Assembly (NCBI GenBank): GCA_938036345.1
Contig: CALHPJ010000002.1
Span: forward strand, 62,001 to 126,000
DNA: 64,000 bases
Direction of reading: 5' to 3'
DNA from: an uncultured Thermofilaceae archaeon
GTDB taxonomy: Archaea > Thermoproteota > Thermoprotei > Thermofilales > Thermofilaceae
Below the pieces are notes generated by a model. It was given only the letters and a program-made list of their open reading frames with translations. It had not been told where the DNA came from and did no database searches. Shown in pieces: positions 34,101-41,844 of the stretch. Made by a program: the position numbers and the translations under genes. How positions within the stretch are numbered: the first letter of the stretch is position 1; each line of letters begins with the position of its first letter.

Positions 34101-36583
34101 TGGAGCTCTGCAGCAAGGAGCTCTCGAACGTTCTAGCCAGGTTGAGGTGGCTTGAGAAGCGGGGCTTCTACGCAGGTTTAACCAGGGAGGTGGTTAAAAG
34201 GGCCTCCGAGGCGATTAGCGAAGCCCGCAGAGTAGTAGAGGATTCACCCGAGGTATCGGCAACGCTTGCGAGGGAAGCTAGAAACCTGCTAGTAGCTGCT
34301 AGCGAGAGCATAGGCAAAATTTACGCAGGGGCCAGAGTCAACATCCCCTCCCTCCTCTTCATCATCATACTCGCTTCGCTCGGTTCAGCTTCGATGCTCA
34401 TCGAGGACGAGTCTAGAAGGCTCGCTGTTGGGGTAGCATTGCTCGTAATTCTGGTCGTAATGGTTTACGTTACATACCCGGGCATCACAGACGTCGACAC
34501 CGTCGAGCTCATCCTGGGCATGTATGCAAGCTTTTTGGCGCTAATCCTCTTGACCGTGGTACCATACCTCCTGGAAGGGGTGAGAAGCGAAAAGGGGTTG
34601 CCTGTCTTCGCCGCTGCAGCTGTAGCGCTGTCGGTAGCGGCCAGGAATCTGAGGAGGAGGGGTTTGCGCACCGCTCTAGCTCTGCTCTCGGTGGTCGCTC
34701 TCTCCTTGGCCGTCTCCAGCCTATCTTCGATAAGCTACTACGCTACCACGAGAGAGCTAGTTACAACGGCCAAGGTTCAAGAGGGTGTAGAGAACTCCTT
34801 GATGGTTTTCAGCGAGCGCGGCTTAACCCTCAACGACGTTGTGTACGTGTTCTCGCAGCCAGAGACGCTGGAAGCCGGCTTCATGGTTAGCAGCGCGCCG
34901 CGCCTTGAACCCTATGGCTACCACGCTGCTAGGACGATTAGGGCCTTCATAGCCCTACACGGGTATTCACCGGTAAAGCCGGAGCTTTCGAAGGTGGTTT
35001 GGCCACCGAGCGCCCTTGAGGAGCTTTCACGGCGCAGCGATGCGGTGCTCGTGAGTAGTGCTTGGAGGGATGTCGGTGTGCAGTTAGGTGACACTGTAGA
35101 CCTTGCCGGCATCAAGCTGAGGGTGGTCGGTTTCTACGACCCGAGGGCTCTCTCCTCCTTAAAGGATATCGGGGGCTACGACATTTTGCCGCTGAGCATC
35201 CGCCCCGACGGGACGGTTGAGCCGGTCCACCCGGACGAAATGGTGATAGCAGCCCCTGATACTGCCACGAGGCTGGGAGGCTTCATAAAGCGAATCTACG
35301 CGAGAACCGGCAGCGGCCATGAGCTTTTGAGCCTGGCTAAGAGGCTGAGCACGCAGGGAGGGTACGTAGCCGTGACTAGGGCGGCAAACGATTACATCAG
35401 AGTCTACTTCCCAGCTTCTACTGTTGAATTCAGGGGGAGCGAGGCTCTTCTGCCGGTGGTCTTCGTATTCCTTAACGTGGCGTCCGTGGTTTTAGCATCA
35501 GTCTACGAGAGGAGAAGCGAGATCTTTACACTGGCTTCCGTGGGCTTGAACCCCACCCACATATTCCTGGTGTTCCTCTCCGAGGCTCTCCTGCTGGGCT
35601 TCGTCGGTGGGGCGCTTGGCTACCTCGCGAGCTTCGCAGTGTTCAGGGGTCTACAGCTATCCGCGGCAATGGTGCCGGTCGATGTAAAAAGCGACCTCAA
35701 CAGCATGGTCTTCGTCATAGCTTTATCGGCGATATCATCCGTAGCCGCGGGCGTGTTGCCGGCCCTTAAGGCTTCGGCCTACGCCACCCCCTCCCTAGCC
35801 AGGCGGTGGAAGCTGGAGGCGGAGGTCGTAGGCGGTTTATGGAGAGTTGAAATCCCGGCTAGGGTGACGGCGGATAAAGCACCGCAGTTCGCCGAGTTTG
35901 TTGTGGAAAGGTTGAAGGAGGAGGGGTATGGGATTGAGCGGGCCATAACAGACGTAATGCTGCACGAGAGGGTTGAAGGGGGGATGCAGATATACGAAAT
36001 CGCGTTCACCTACGGCAGAGGTGGCAGCCAGCCCTTTACAGCGCCAAGCAGACTGGTTATAAGGCCTTCAGACCAGGGGTTTTACAACGTCCAGCTGCTG
36101 GTGAAGCCGCACTCAGTGTACCAAAAGCTTTACCAGAGGCACGTGCAGGAGGTAGCGAGCTTTATCAGGAGCGTAACCCTCGAATGGGCTTCGCTCCGGG
36201 TCAGGTTGCTGGCGCCCGTAGGGGTAGACCCCACTTCCGTAGTGGAGCTCATCCGCCACTACAACCCGCAGCTCGTAATAGTTGTAAGCAGGAGGGGTGA
36301 TCCGAGGATCGTTAGGGAGATTAGGGGCAGGGTTCGCGGTTTGGGGCTGCGTCCCCCAGCGATCGAGCTAGTCGACCTTAAAGGCAAGAGCGTCGACGAA
36401 CTGGCAACGGAGATCAAGAACCTCATTCCCAAGGCAGACATTGTCGCGATAGATTCGGACGATGGGGTCCTGAGCGCTACCGTAGCGCTTGCAGCCGCGG
36501 CTGAGGGGCGGAGGGTATCAGTGCTGAGGGAGGGGAGAGTCGAAGAAGCAAGCGTAGATAAGCTGCTTAAGCCGGCCGCTTAA
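31178..36583 (+). CDS. GH2 glycosidase fused to FtsX-type permease
   Basis: An 1801-residue protein. Order: signal/anchor (about 8-24), GH2 sugar-binding jelly roll (about 55-230), Ig-like domain (240-345), GH2 barrel (350-660) with acid/base E471 in VHNEPPW and nucleophile E542 in TEFGA, further beta domains (680-960), helical linker (about 970-1050), membrane segments (about 1055-1140), an FtsX core (RGLRTALALLSVVALSLAVS, large loop, three more segments to about 1530) and a cytoplasmic tail ending in a Rossmann-like domain (about 1673-1801). Both catalytic acids are intact. The permease half parallels the M28 fusion at 16862-21349. The start is GTG, 28 bp after AAATATTTA. Confidence 0.85.
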   Translation: MSFDRRRVASTAIIILSLFVVALPELNKSIVRAEEDVVAGVLSYFTQPELFMLEFLDLSGEWRYVVKSYEEGVFQNLYWPSAPLDGWNNVTVPFMFYAGPRNSTLWLRRDFEVPEHLKGYRLRLVFLGAFYKASVWLNGVFIGEHEGYFAPFFFDVADVVNYSGVNSLVVCLSTPVELDLDNKRSLLGVFGDWDIKPYPRWALGKLPRRYEWVVPIGLWRPVKLVVSGQVAVSVTTIDTEYSAASASSARVKLYVSNTGGEGECEVRYWVKPYNFEGEGSSGSFKFRVGRGERKWVEGRLAVPNARPWQLWDRGSPHLYMLEYELWFRGELQGRGAVKFGFREVTGEVSRTSAAIRINGERVFLRGVNYISDFLLVNATREALKRDIEMMLKAHVNFVRVHAHVEPREFYELADEAGIAVQADAPLIWAYASWLGSGDYARFVRKCQAQIAEMVFMLYNHPSVIIWTVHNEPPWACEWMGDLYRRGVNRDLDWTLAAVISALDSQGRIVIRGSGFEDQHVYYGWFSGNWDDFARDRSPFPTEFGAQALPSADSPFWSLVEISRWPVNEGDPEYFELAYRGFYWASGYVRIPYGLPRDYPTLDDYIKASQEYQARLLKAAIARYRLLKFNVTAGFAMFIFKDCFPSVSFSIVDYFGVPKLGYYAVAEMLKPLKVIVEPMGDLQVRGVGVEYGPGSLFKARIWVVNDASNVSGVASLSWELVDLSAGWVLDKGHSQVAIPRSEEPATLAASISSWTPVYTDGEHEVELRVALLMEGVEVDREVFSFKVAPASEVIVKLADVTEPLKFYVSAEGRSFYLQSRDGRIAFSLPAGSRATIYGPVLNASSPYLPIAYDLGALQNGVVELELKLVEGALFVIRTPMPSLDGSLPRVRLRVKTFSELPGPHILSYDQSNAAIALALGLTGYQFVLPAGIPLNVSYEVEWGSRQASFTVGPLNLSRGEVYVDDRLAKLLASEALELCSKELSNVLARLRWLEKRGFYAGLTREVVKRASEAISEARRVVEDSPEVSATLAREARNLLVAASESIGKIYAGARVNIPSLLFIIILASLGSASMLIEDESRRLAVGVALLVILVVMVYVTYPGITDVDTVELILGMYASFLALILLTVVPYLLEGVRSEKGLPVFAAAAVALSVAARNLRRRGLRTALALLSVVALSLAVSSLSSISYYATTRELVTTAKVQEGVENSLMVFSERGLTLNDVVYVFSQPETLEAGFMVSSAPRLEPYGYHAARTIRAFIALHGYSPVKPELSKVVWPPSALEELSRRSDAVLVSSAWRDVGVQLGDTVDLAGIKLRVVGFYDPRALSSLKDIGGYDILPLSIRPDGTVEPVHPDEMVIAAPDTATRLGGFIKRIYARTGSGHELLSLAKRLSTQGGYVAVTRAANDYIRVYFPASTVEFRGSEALLPVVFVFLNVASVVLASVYERRSEIFTLASVGLNPTHIFLVFLSEALLLGFVGGALGYLASFAVFRGLQLSAAMVPVDVKSDLNSMVFVIALSAISSVAAGVLPALKASAYATPSLARRWKLEAEVVGGLWRVEIPARVTADKAPQFAEFVVERLKEEGYGIERAITDVMLHERVEGGMQIYEIAFTYGRGGSQPFTAPSRLVIRPSDQGFYNVQLLVKPHSVYQKLYQRHVQEVASFIRSVTLEWASLRVRLLAPVGVDPTSVVELIRHYNPQLVIVVSRRGDPRIVREIRGRVRGLGLRPPAIELVDLKGKSVDELATEIKNLIPKADIVAIDSDDGVLSATVALAAAAEGRRVSVLREGRVEEASVDKLLKPAA

Positions 36584-36637
36584 AAGCCGTAAAAGTGAGC
36601 AAGAAAATTTATCCCAGTCCTCTCCAGGCATTGACCA

Positions 36638-37543
36638 ATGAGCGCCGTAGTTGTACTCGGTGGAAGCCGGGCAGAGCATATCGCAGTAGGTTTAGCCAGA
36701 CTGCTTAAGGCTGAGTTGGGTGAAGTTGAGGTTACCAGGTTCCCCGATGGAGAGATGTACATAAGGATCCTGCCCAACGTAAAGGGGCGTCGCGTGGTGT
36801 ACGTCAACACGTTGCAGCCCTCGCCCAACGACGCTCTGATGGAGACCTTCCTCGCTTTGGATGCTTTGAGGGACCTGGAGGCCAGGGAAGTGCACGCTGT
36901 CATACCGTACATGGCCTACGCACGCCAGGACGAGAGATTCAAGCCGGGGGAAGCCGTTAGCATAGTGACTATTGCTAAGCTCTTCAAGTCACTTGAGCTG
37001 GATGCGATTTACACGGTCGACATGCACCTGCACCGTGTAACCGACCCCTCCAAGCTGTTCGGCGCGAGGTTCAGGAACTTGACGGGCGTGCACGAGCTCG
37101 CAAAGTATGTTAAGCACCAGCCCGAGCTCAGGGAGAACGCCATCGTGATAGGGCCCGACGAGGAGGCCGAGCAGTGGGCCAGGATAATGGCGGAGGACTT
37201 AAGCCTGGATTACGCAGTTTTAGAGAAGAAGAGGTACTCCGCCACGGAGGTCAGGATAGAGGCGCGGGGCGCCGACGTTGAGGGTAAAAAGGCCATAGTA
37301 GTTGATGATATAATATCCACCGGGGGCACAATAGTGGAGGCCGTCAAGGTCCTTAGAGAATTGGGGGCCTCCGGCGTCGCTGTCACGTGCGTCCACCCCA
37401 TACTCTCCGGGAACGCGTACGCTAAGCTGCAAAAGCTGGACCTGCTAGACTTAGCGGGTACGGACGCCGTGCTGAGCCCGATAAGCCGCATACCAATAGC
37501 ACCGGCTATCGCTGGGGCCTTGGAAAAAGAGCTTTCTCTTTAG
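36638..37543 (+). CDS. prs: Ribose-phosphate pyrophosphokinase (PRPP synthetase)
   Basis: A 301-residue enzyme making PRPP from ribose 5-phosphate and ATP. ARQDERFKPGEAVS is the flexible active-site loop, VDMHLHRV holds metal-binding histidine, and VVDDIISTGGTIVEA is the PRPP-binding loop. Length and motifs fit archaeal class. A TTTATCC element lies about 28 bp before the ATG. PRPP feeds the phosphoribosyltransferase at 27.8 kb. Confidence 0.95.
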   Translation: MSAVVVLGGSRAEHIAVGLARLLKAELGEVEVTRFPDGEMYIRILPNVKGRRVVYVNTLQPSPNDALMETFLALDALRDLEAREVHAVIPYMAYARQDERFKPGEAVSIVTIAKLFKSLELDAIYTVDMHLHRVTDPSKLFGARFRNLTGVHELAKYVKHQPELRENAIVIGPDEEAEQWARIMAEDLSLDYAVLEKKRYSATEVRIEARGADVEGKKAIVVDDIISTGGTIVEAVKVLRELGASGVAVTCVHPILSGNAYAKLQKLDLLDLAGTDAVLSPISRIPIAPAIAGALEKELSL

Positions 37544-37566
37544 TTTTAATTTTTCTTAATTTATTA
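37544..37566 (+). terminator. T-rich terminator after prs
   Basis: TTTTAATTTTTCTTAATTTA follows the prs stop codon directly, filling the gap before the convergent ThuA-like gene. Successive T-runs without a hairpin are the expected archaeal signal. Confidence 0.55.
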
Positions 37567-38325
37567 TTAAAGCTGCTTGTGCCCAAGCTTCTCAAGCGGC
37601 TCAACATTCCCGTAGTAGGGTCTGGGTCCACAAACGGGCGCTGCCCAGCGCACTCCGTTGGCTATGACTTTCCGAACGTTTTCGTTGTAGTACGTGGGAT
37701 AGGTTTCATGCCCCGGTCGGAAGTAGAAGATTCTTCCTCGCCCACGGTAAAAGCAGCAGCCGCTCCTGAACACCTCGCCCCCCTCAAACCAGCTGATAAA
37801 CACTAGCTCATCCGGCTGCGGGATGTCGAAGAATTCCCCGTACATTTCCTCATGCTCGAGCTCGAAGTACTCTCCTAAACCTCTAGCAATCGGGTGCCAC
37901 GGAGCTACAACCCATACCCGCTCCCTCTCGCCAGCCTCCCTCCACTTCAAGCTGCAGCTGGTGCCCATCAACCTGCGGAAGATCTTCGAGTAGTGCCCGG
38001 AGTGGAGGACGATCAAGCCCATGCCCTCCTCAACTACCCTCCGGTATACTTTTTCAACTACTTTATCCGATACTTTGTCGTGCGCCGCGTGCCCCCACCA
38101 TATCAGTACGTCCGTGCGCTCAAGTACCTGGTCTCCCAGGCCGTGCTCCGGCTCTTGGAGAGTAGCGACTCGAACTTCGATGTCGGGCTGTTGGCGAAGG
38201 TACTCTGCTATGGCTTCGTGTATACCCTTAGGGTATATACGCGCGACCTCGGGATTTTCTCTCTCATGTATGTACTCGTTCCAAACCGTAACCCTTACCT
38301 TCTGCACGGAAGCTCTTAGCAGCAT
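37567..38325 (-). CDS. ThuA-like protein
   Basis: A protein of about 252 residues in the ThuA (trehalose-utilization) family, which has a glutamine-amidotransferase-like fold. [18 protein letters not shown] at the start, [39 protein letters not shown] and [20 protein letters not shown] are family landmarks. ThuA proteins accompany sugar catabolism, though the reaction is unclear. The frame is open to 38652 but the upstream part is low complexity. ATG 38325 or GTG 38307 are both plausible, the latter 27 bp from an AAAATTTTTC element. Confidence 0.85.
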   Translation of the reverse strand: MLLRASVQKVRVTVWNEYIHERENPEVARIYPKGIHEAIAEYLRQQPDIEVRVATLQEPEHGLGDQVLERTDVLIWWGHAAHDKVSDKVVEKVYRRVVEEGMGLIVLHSGHYSKIFRRLMGTSCSLKWREAGERERVWVVAPWHPIARGLGEYFELEHEEMYGEFFDIPQPDELVFISWFEGGEVFRSGCCFYRGRGRIFYFRPGHETYPTYYNENVRKVIANGVRWAAPVCGPRPYYGNVEPLEKLGHKQL

Positions 38326-38405
38326 CTTAGAAAAATTTTCAGGGGATTGGTGCCAGGTTAACGATACACTTAAAAAGGCTTTTGTGTCAGCGCGGAGTAC
38401 CGGAG

Positions 38406-38813
38406 ATGGAAGAAAGGGGTAACACTGAGGGGGGCAGCCGACGGGTTGTGGGCAAGCACGTCTACGGGAATCTCTACGACGTTGATTTAACAGTGGCTGG
38501 CGACGAGGAGAAGCTGAGAGGGGTGGTGAGGGAAGCTGCGGAGCTCGGTAAAATGAGGGTATGGGACCTGAGATCTTGGAGGTTCGGGGGAAGTAAAGGA
38601 GGTGTTTCGGTAATCGCGCTGGTCGTGGAAAGCCACATAGCTGTGCACACATGGATCGAGTACAGCTACGCTACGGTGGACGTATACACCTGCGGCGAGC
38701 AGAGCGATCCCTTCAAGGCCTTCGAGCACATTCTAAGATCGCTTAAGCCGAAGTTCTTCACGTATAACTACTCCGACCGCTCAAGCATGCCCAAGATCGA
38801 AAGAATTCCCTAA
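38406..38813 (+). CDS. Pyruvoyl-dependent decarboxylase proenzyme (SpeD family)
   Basis: A 135-residue SpeD-type proenzyme. Self-cleavage is expected between E75 and S76 in [11 protein letters not shown], turning the serine into the pyruvoyl group; the catalytic cysteine is C96 in VDVYTCG. Crenarchaeal SpeD homologues are either S-adenosylmethionine or arginine decarboxylases and I cannot separate them here, so no gene symbol is given. Either way the product feeds polyamine synthesis. ATG 38406 follows a GGAG; a CTTAAAAAGG element is 33 bp upstream. Confidence 0.85.
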   Translation: MEERGNTEGGSRRVVGKHVYGNLYDVDLTVAGDEEKLRGVVREAAELGKMRVWDLRSWRFGGSKGGVSVIALVVESHIAVHTWIEYSYATVDVYTCGEQSDPFKAFEHILRSLKPKFFTYNYSDRSSMPKIERIP

Positions 38814-38817
38814 GGTT

Positions 38818-39879
38818 TTATTCCCGGTACTGGATCTCCGGGGGGCACGAGAAATTAAGGTAACCTCCCGCTACGTTTGCCTCGCCAGCCCACCCCCTGT
38901 GCACGAACAACCTATATTTAAAGGTCGTAGCTTTCTCGAGCACAATATCCCCCCTCAGCGTCCCCACGAACTGGGATAGACCAAAAACATTAGCCGTCAT
39001 CAATCCGTAGTCGCGGGCATGCCAGTAAGTGGGGTGCCGCTGGTTTGATGGGTGGTCGAAAACCGCTATGCCGTAGACTCCGTCTCCGAGAGGGCCGCTG
39101 TAGTCGCACCACACTGCCCTCCTCCCCCACACCTCCTTTTCGTTTACACCACCCCAGCTGTTAGTCAGCCGCCCCCCTCTCTGCACGGTCATGGAGGGGG
39201 CGACCCGTAGCGAAACAATCCCGGCCTCCTTCGTATCCCCCAGCACCACGCTATCCTCGGCTGGGCTGAGCGTGACTACGTAGTCGAGGAGCAGCTCCTT
39301 TGAGGGCAGGTTCCAGAACCTGATCCTCCTCGTCTCGTTAAGGAGCACCCTACCTTCCGCTGTCCAGGAGCACTCAGCTACAATCTCTGCGTAAACGGGA
39401 CCCGGGATTAGCCTCAGGAACCGTAGGTGCTTTATCACCCCCTCGCCCGCCCAGAAGTCGACTCCATTTACATCTCCGTGAGCTGTCCAAAGAGAGTGGT
39501 GGTGCGGATGATCGCGCGGGGAGTCTTCAGTAACGCAGTAACCGGTCCACGTGTTGAGTGGATACACATACGGCATTCTGCCGCCGAGGTACCTGTAGCT
39601 CGCGATTAACTGTGAGCCCCGTACCACCCTGGCCTCGCTGCCCGTATCCTCGATATTTAGCAAGGGCTCGGGCTCCTCGTCCACGATTTTCAACCTTCTT
39701 GTTTCACCCTCCCGCATGAAAGGTAGCACGAAGGATAGCCGCCCGTCCGCGACCTGGGCGGGGTAGAGGTTCCCCGATTCATCCTTCACTAAGAGGTACC
39801 CGTCGGGGAGGTTCACCGGAACTTCGCAAGGTACCTCGCGCCTGTCGTGGCTACCCGCATGCACGGTAACTGTAAGCAC
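38818..39879 (-). CDS. PmoA-like (DUF6807) protein
   Basis: A 353-residue beta-rich protein. HPHHHSLWTAHGDVNGVDFW and DHPSNQRHPTYWHARDYGLM are the conserved blocks of the DUF6807 family, called PmoA although it is not a methane monooxygenase subunit. The family is usually found with sugar-degrading enzymes and a carbohydrate role is likely. No signal peptide, so cytoplasmic. The start is GTG, 23 bp from TTTTATC. It lies downstream of a MATE transporter on the same strand. Confidence 0.8.
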   Translation of the reverse strand: MLTVTVHAGSHDRREVPCEVPVNLPDGYLLVKDESGNLYPAQVADGRLSFVLPFMREGETRRLKIVDEEPEPLLNIEDTGSEARVVRGSQLIASYRYLGGRMPYVYPLNTWTGYCVTEDSPRDHPHHHSLWTAHGDVNGVDFWAGEGVIKHLRFLRLIPGPVYAEIVAECSWTAEGRVLLNETRRIRFWNLPSKELLLDYVVTLSPAEDSVVLGDTKEAGIVSLRVAPSMTVQRGGRLTNSWGGVNEKEVWGRRAVWCDYSGPLGDGVYGIAVFDHPSNQRHPTYWHARDYGLMTANVFGLSQFVGTLRGDIVLEKATTFKYRLFVHRGWAGEANVAGGYLNFSCPPEIQYRE

Positions 39880-40135
39880 GTCCCCGCTGCAGCTGCGAAA
39901 GATAAAACGTTAACTGCGTTCCTCGGGAAGGCTCTAGGCCTTTGAGCGCTCCCCAGCGCCCGAACCTGCAGCCCATGCGCACCTCCACGGCCGAGGTCCG
40001 CGCCTCGTTAGTGCACAGCACCCGAATGTCGCTGCCGAACTCGAGCCAGGCCCTCAGCGCTGAGGCGCTCGCCGGGAGCCTATCGGAGCTCGCTCGGGAA
40101 ACGGAGTCCTCGGGGCTTGAAACCCTAGCCACCAC
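39851..40135 (-). CDS. Hypothetical small ORF between MATE and PmoA-like genes
   Basis: A 94-codon frame that starts at GTG inside the MATE stop region and overlaps the PmoA-like start by 29 bases, filling an otherwise empty 245-bp gap in operon-like fashion. The segment LRAWLEFGSDIRVLCTNEAR looks like a folded domain, yet the serine/arginine-rich ends look like translation of a non-coding frame. No motif gives a function. A plus-strand frame also runs here, so coding status is open. Confidence 0.3.
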   Translation of the reverse strand: MVARVSSPEDSVSRASSDRLPASASALRAWLEFGSDIRVLCTNEARTSAVEVRMGCRFGRWGALKGLEPSRGTQLTFYLSQLQRGRAYSYRACG

Positions 40136-41522
40136 CCAGATTATTGGCGATCACCGGTTTAGCCCAATCCGTTGAAAGCCAGATAGCCATCAGGGAGGCT
40201 CCCACTACGTTGCTCAGCATGATGCCGGTCCAGACGCCCTGCGACCCCCAGTTCAGGGGGAACGCCAGGACGTAGGATAGTCCAACGCGTACTAGCCACA
40301 GCCTGCCAATATTTATGGCCGTGGCGGCAAACGTGCGCCCTGCCCCCCTAGCGGCTGAGAAGCCCGACATAAAGAAGGCGAAAAAGGGTAGGCCGAGCAG
40401 GATGGTGTCGAGGAACTCCAGGCTCTCGGAGACAACTTCGGGGTTTTGCGAGAAAAAGCTAACGATAGCGGGCTTAACGACGTACAGCGCGCCCGCCCCC
40501 AGCGCAACTAGCGACGATACGAATAAGGCGCATTTGAACGCCCCTTCCTTAGCCCGCCTCCTTTCGCCTGCGCCGATACACTGCCCCACGATTACGGCTA
40601 TCGCTCCCGATAAACCCCAAAGGGCGGCGTCGGCTATGTCCAGCACAAGGAAGCCGATCGCGTACGCCGTTGCAACGTTAACCCCGAACGCATTCACTAA
40701 TCTGAGCTGGGTCATGAAGGCTAGGCTGTTCAAGCAGGACATCAGGGCTACGGGCCCCCCGATACGGATGACCAGCTTAACCCACGCCGGGCTGAAATCC
40801 CTCGCGAACCTGGGCATGAGCTCGGGGAGACGCCGTCTGAATACGTGGAGGAGGAGCAGGTTTGAGATTGAGAGACCAATTGTGTCGGTTAGCGCAGACC
40901 CCGCCGGCCCCATCCGGGGAAACGGGCCTAAACCTAGGATGAAGACGGGGTCTAACAGCGAGTTAACGGCTACGGACACCATGCTGATCGTCGAGGGAAG
41001 CCTAGTTTCACCGGCGGAGACGAGGACCGTAGTTAAGGCCATGGAGGAGGATGCCAGCAGAATGTTGAGAGAAGTCAAAGCGGTGTAATCCATAGTGTAG
41101 CCGTAGATTTCCGGCGGCGTCGACACCACGTACGTGAAAACTAAGGGGCGGGTTACGAAGAACGCTGCAGATATGCACGCTCCGATTACTACCGAGGCCG
41201 TCAGGATGCGCGAACTCTCTCTCCTCACTTCGCCGTACATGCGGGCACCAATGTACTGGGATACCAGGCTGGTACCCGCAACGTTGAGCGCGTTAATCGC
41301 AGCCGAGTAGAACATTTGGACGGGGAAAACCTGCCTGGGCACGGCTATCGCGTTTTCGCTGAATAAGCTCAACCACAGCGAGTTCATTACGCTGTAGGCG
41401 ATGTTGGCCAGCTGCGCGACCATCTGCGGTGTTCCCAACCGTAGCAGAACTACGATGATGTTGCCCGTTAGGATGCGCTCCCTGTAATCATCCAGCCGAG
41501 TTTTACTCTTCGGGATACTCAT
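40125..41522 (-). CDS. MATE family efflux transporter
   Basis: A 465-residue carrier with 12 hydrophobic segments in two repeats. The opening RERILTGNIIVVLLRLGTPQ is the usual MATE N-terminus, and VAGTSLVSQYIGARMYGEV with the matching VIVGQCIGAGERRRAKE in the second half are the paired conserved loops. MATE pumps export organic cations or drugs in exchange for Na+ or H+. The substrate is unknown. A T/A element (TATATA at 41713-41718) lies far upstream, leaving about 190 bases that may be leader or a small gene. Confidence 0.9.
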   Translation of the reverse strand: MSIPKSKTRLDDYRERILTGNIIVVLLRLGTPQMVAQLANIAYSVMNSLWLSLFSENAIAVPRQVFPVQMFYSAAINALNVAGTSLVSQYIGARMYGEVRRESSRILTASVVIGACISAAFFVTRPLVFTYVVSTPPEIYGYTMDYTALTSLNILLASSSMALTTVLVSAGETRLPSTISMVSVAVNSLLDPVFILGLGPFPRMGPAGSALTDTIGLSISNLLLLHVFRRRLPELMPRFARDFSPAWVKLVIRIGGPVALMSCLNSLAFMTQLRLVNAFGVNVATAYAIGFLVLDIADAALWGLSGAIAVIVGQCIGAGERRRAKEGAFKCALFVSSLVALGAGALYVVKPAIVSFFSQNPEVVSESLEFLDTILLGLPFFAFFMSGFSAARGAGRTFAATAINIGRLWLVRVGLSYVLAFPLNWGSQGVWTGIMLSNVVGASLMAIWLSTDWAKPVIANNLGGG

Positions 41523-41528
41523 CTATGA

Positions 41529-41690
41529 TCACTCCACGCTAAATGACATCCCGCTGGTCGGCACTGCGGGGAACGGCGGTAACAGGTTAAGGTATCCTGG
41601 CGCTTGAAGCTCAGTGTTAGGCGTGAAGCTAGGGAGCACCCGTAGGCTTTCCTCTAGGTTCCTGCTCAGCCTAAGCGAGCTGCAGAGCAC
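41529..41690 (-). CDS. Candidate 53-residue ORF upstream of MATE gene
   Basis: A minus-strand frame from GTG 41690 to TGA 41529, ending six bases before the MATE start. A clear TATATA element at 41713-41718 lies 25-26 bp before the GTG, exactly the leaderless spacing seen for known genes here. The peptide is leucine/proline-rich with a motif APGYLNLLPPFPAVPTSG and no recognised family. If it is not coding, the same stretch is the MATE 5' leader. The remaining DNA between 41691 and 41844 contains only promoter elements, including CTATATATAAA at 41803-41813 for the plus-strand gene. Confidence 0.32.
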   Translation of the reverse strand: MLCSSLRLSRNLEESLRVLPSFTPNTELQAPGYLNLLPPFPAVPTSGMSFSVE

Positions 41691-41844
41691 GCACAGGCCC
41701 CCTCTTCGAAGCTATATAAGCCTTGCAGGCTTTAAGAAATTGTAACGCTAAAGCGAAACTTAGCTGCGGTTTTTTACCAGCTTGAGGGCGGGAAAACCCC
41801 ACCTATATATAAACTTGGAGGAGAGCAGCCTCCCGGGGTGGGAC

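Noticed and set aside
16862-36583. Classical MacB-type tripartite efflux pump
   Set aside because: No ATPase with Walker A plus signature motif and no adaptor protein are encoded here; the ectodomains are enzyme-like and not the MacB periplasmic fold alone.
37567-38652. Longer 361-codon form of the ThuA-like protein
   Set aside because: The upstream 109 codons are Pro/Arg-rich, overlap the divergent SpeD promoter and gene, and precede the family start.
38406-38813. Choosing between S-adenosylmethionine and arginine decarboxylase for the SpeD-type protein
   Set aside because: Both crenarchaeal forms share the cleavage site and catalytic cysteine; no residue I can see decides it.
39851-40135. 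Resemblance of the small ORF to the phosphocarrier HPr (ALRAWLEFGSDI)
   Set aside because: The phosphorylatable histidine and the second-half consensus are missing; the likeness is too short to support a call.
40315-41088. A 257-codon plus-strand frame inside the MATE gene
   Set aside because: It is antisense to a clear transporter gene, is Ala/Ser/Pro/Arg-rich and shows no domain; it is a by-product of high GC codon use.
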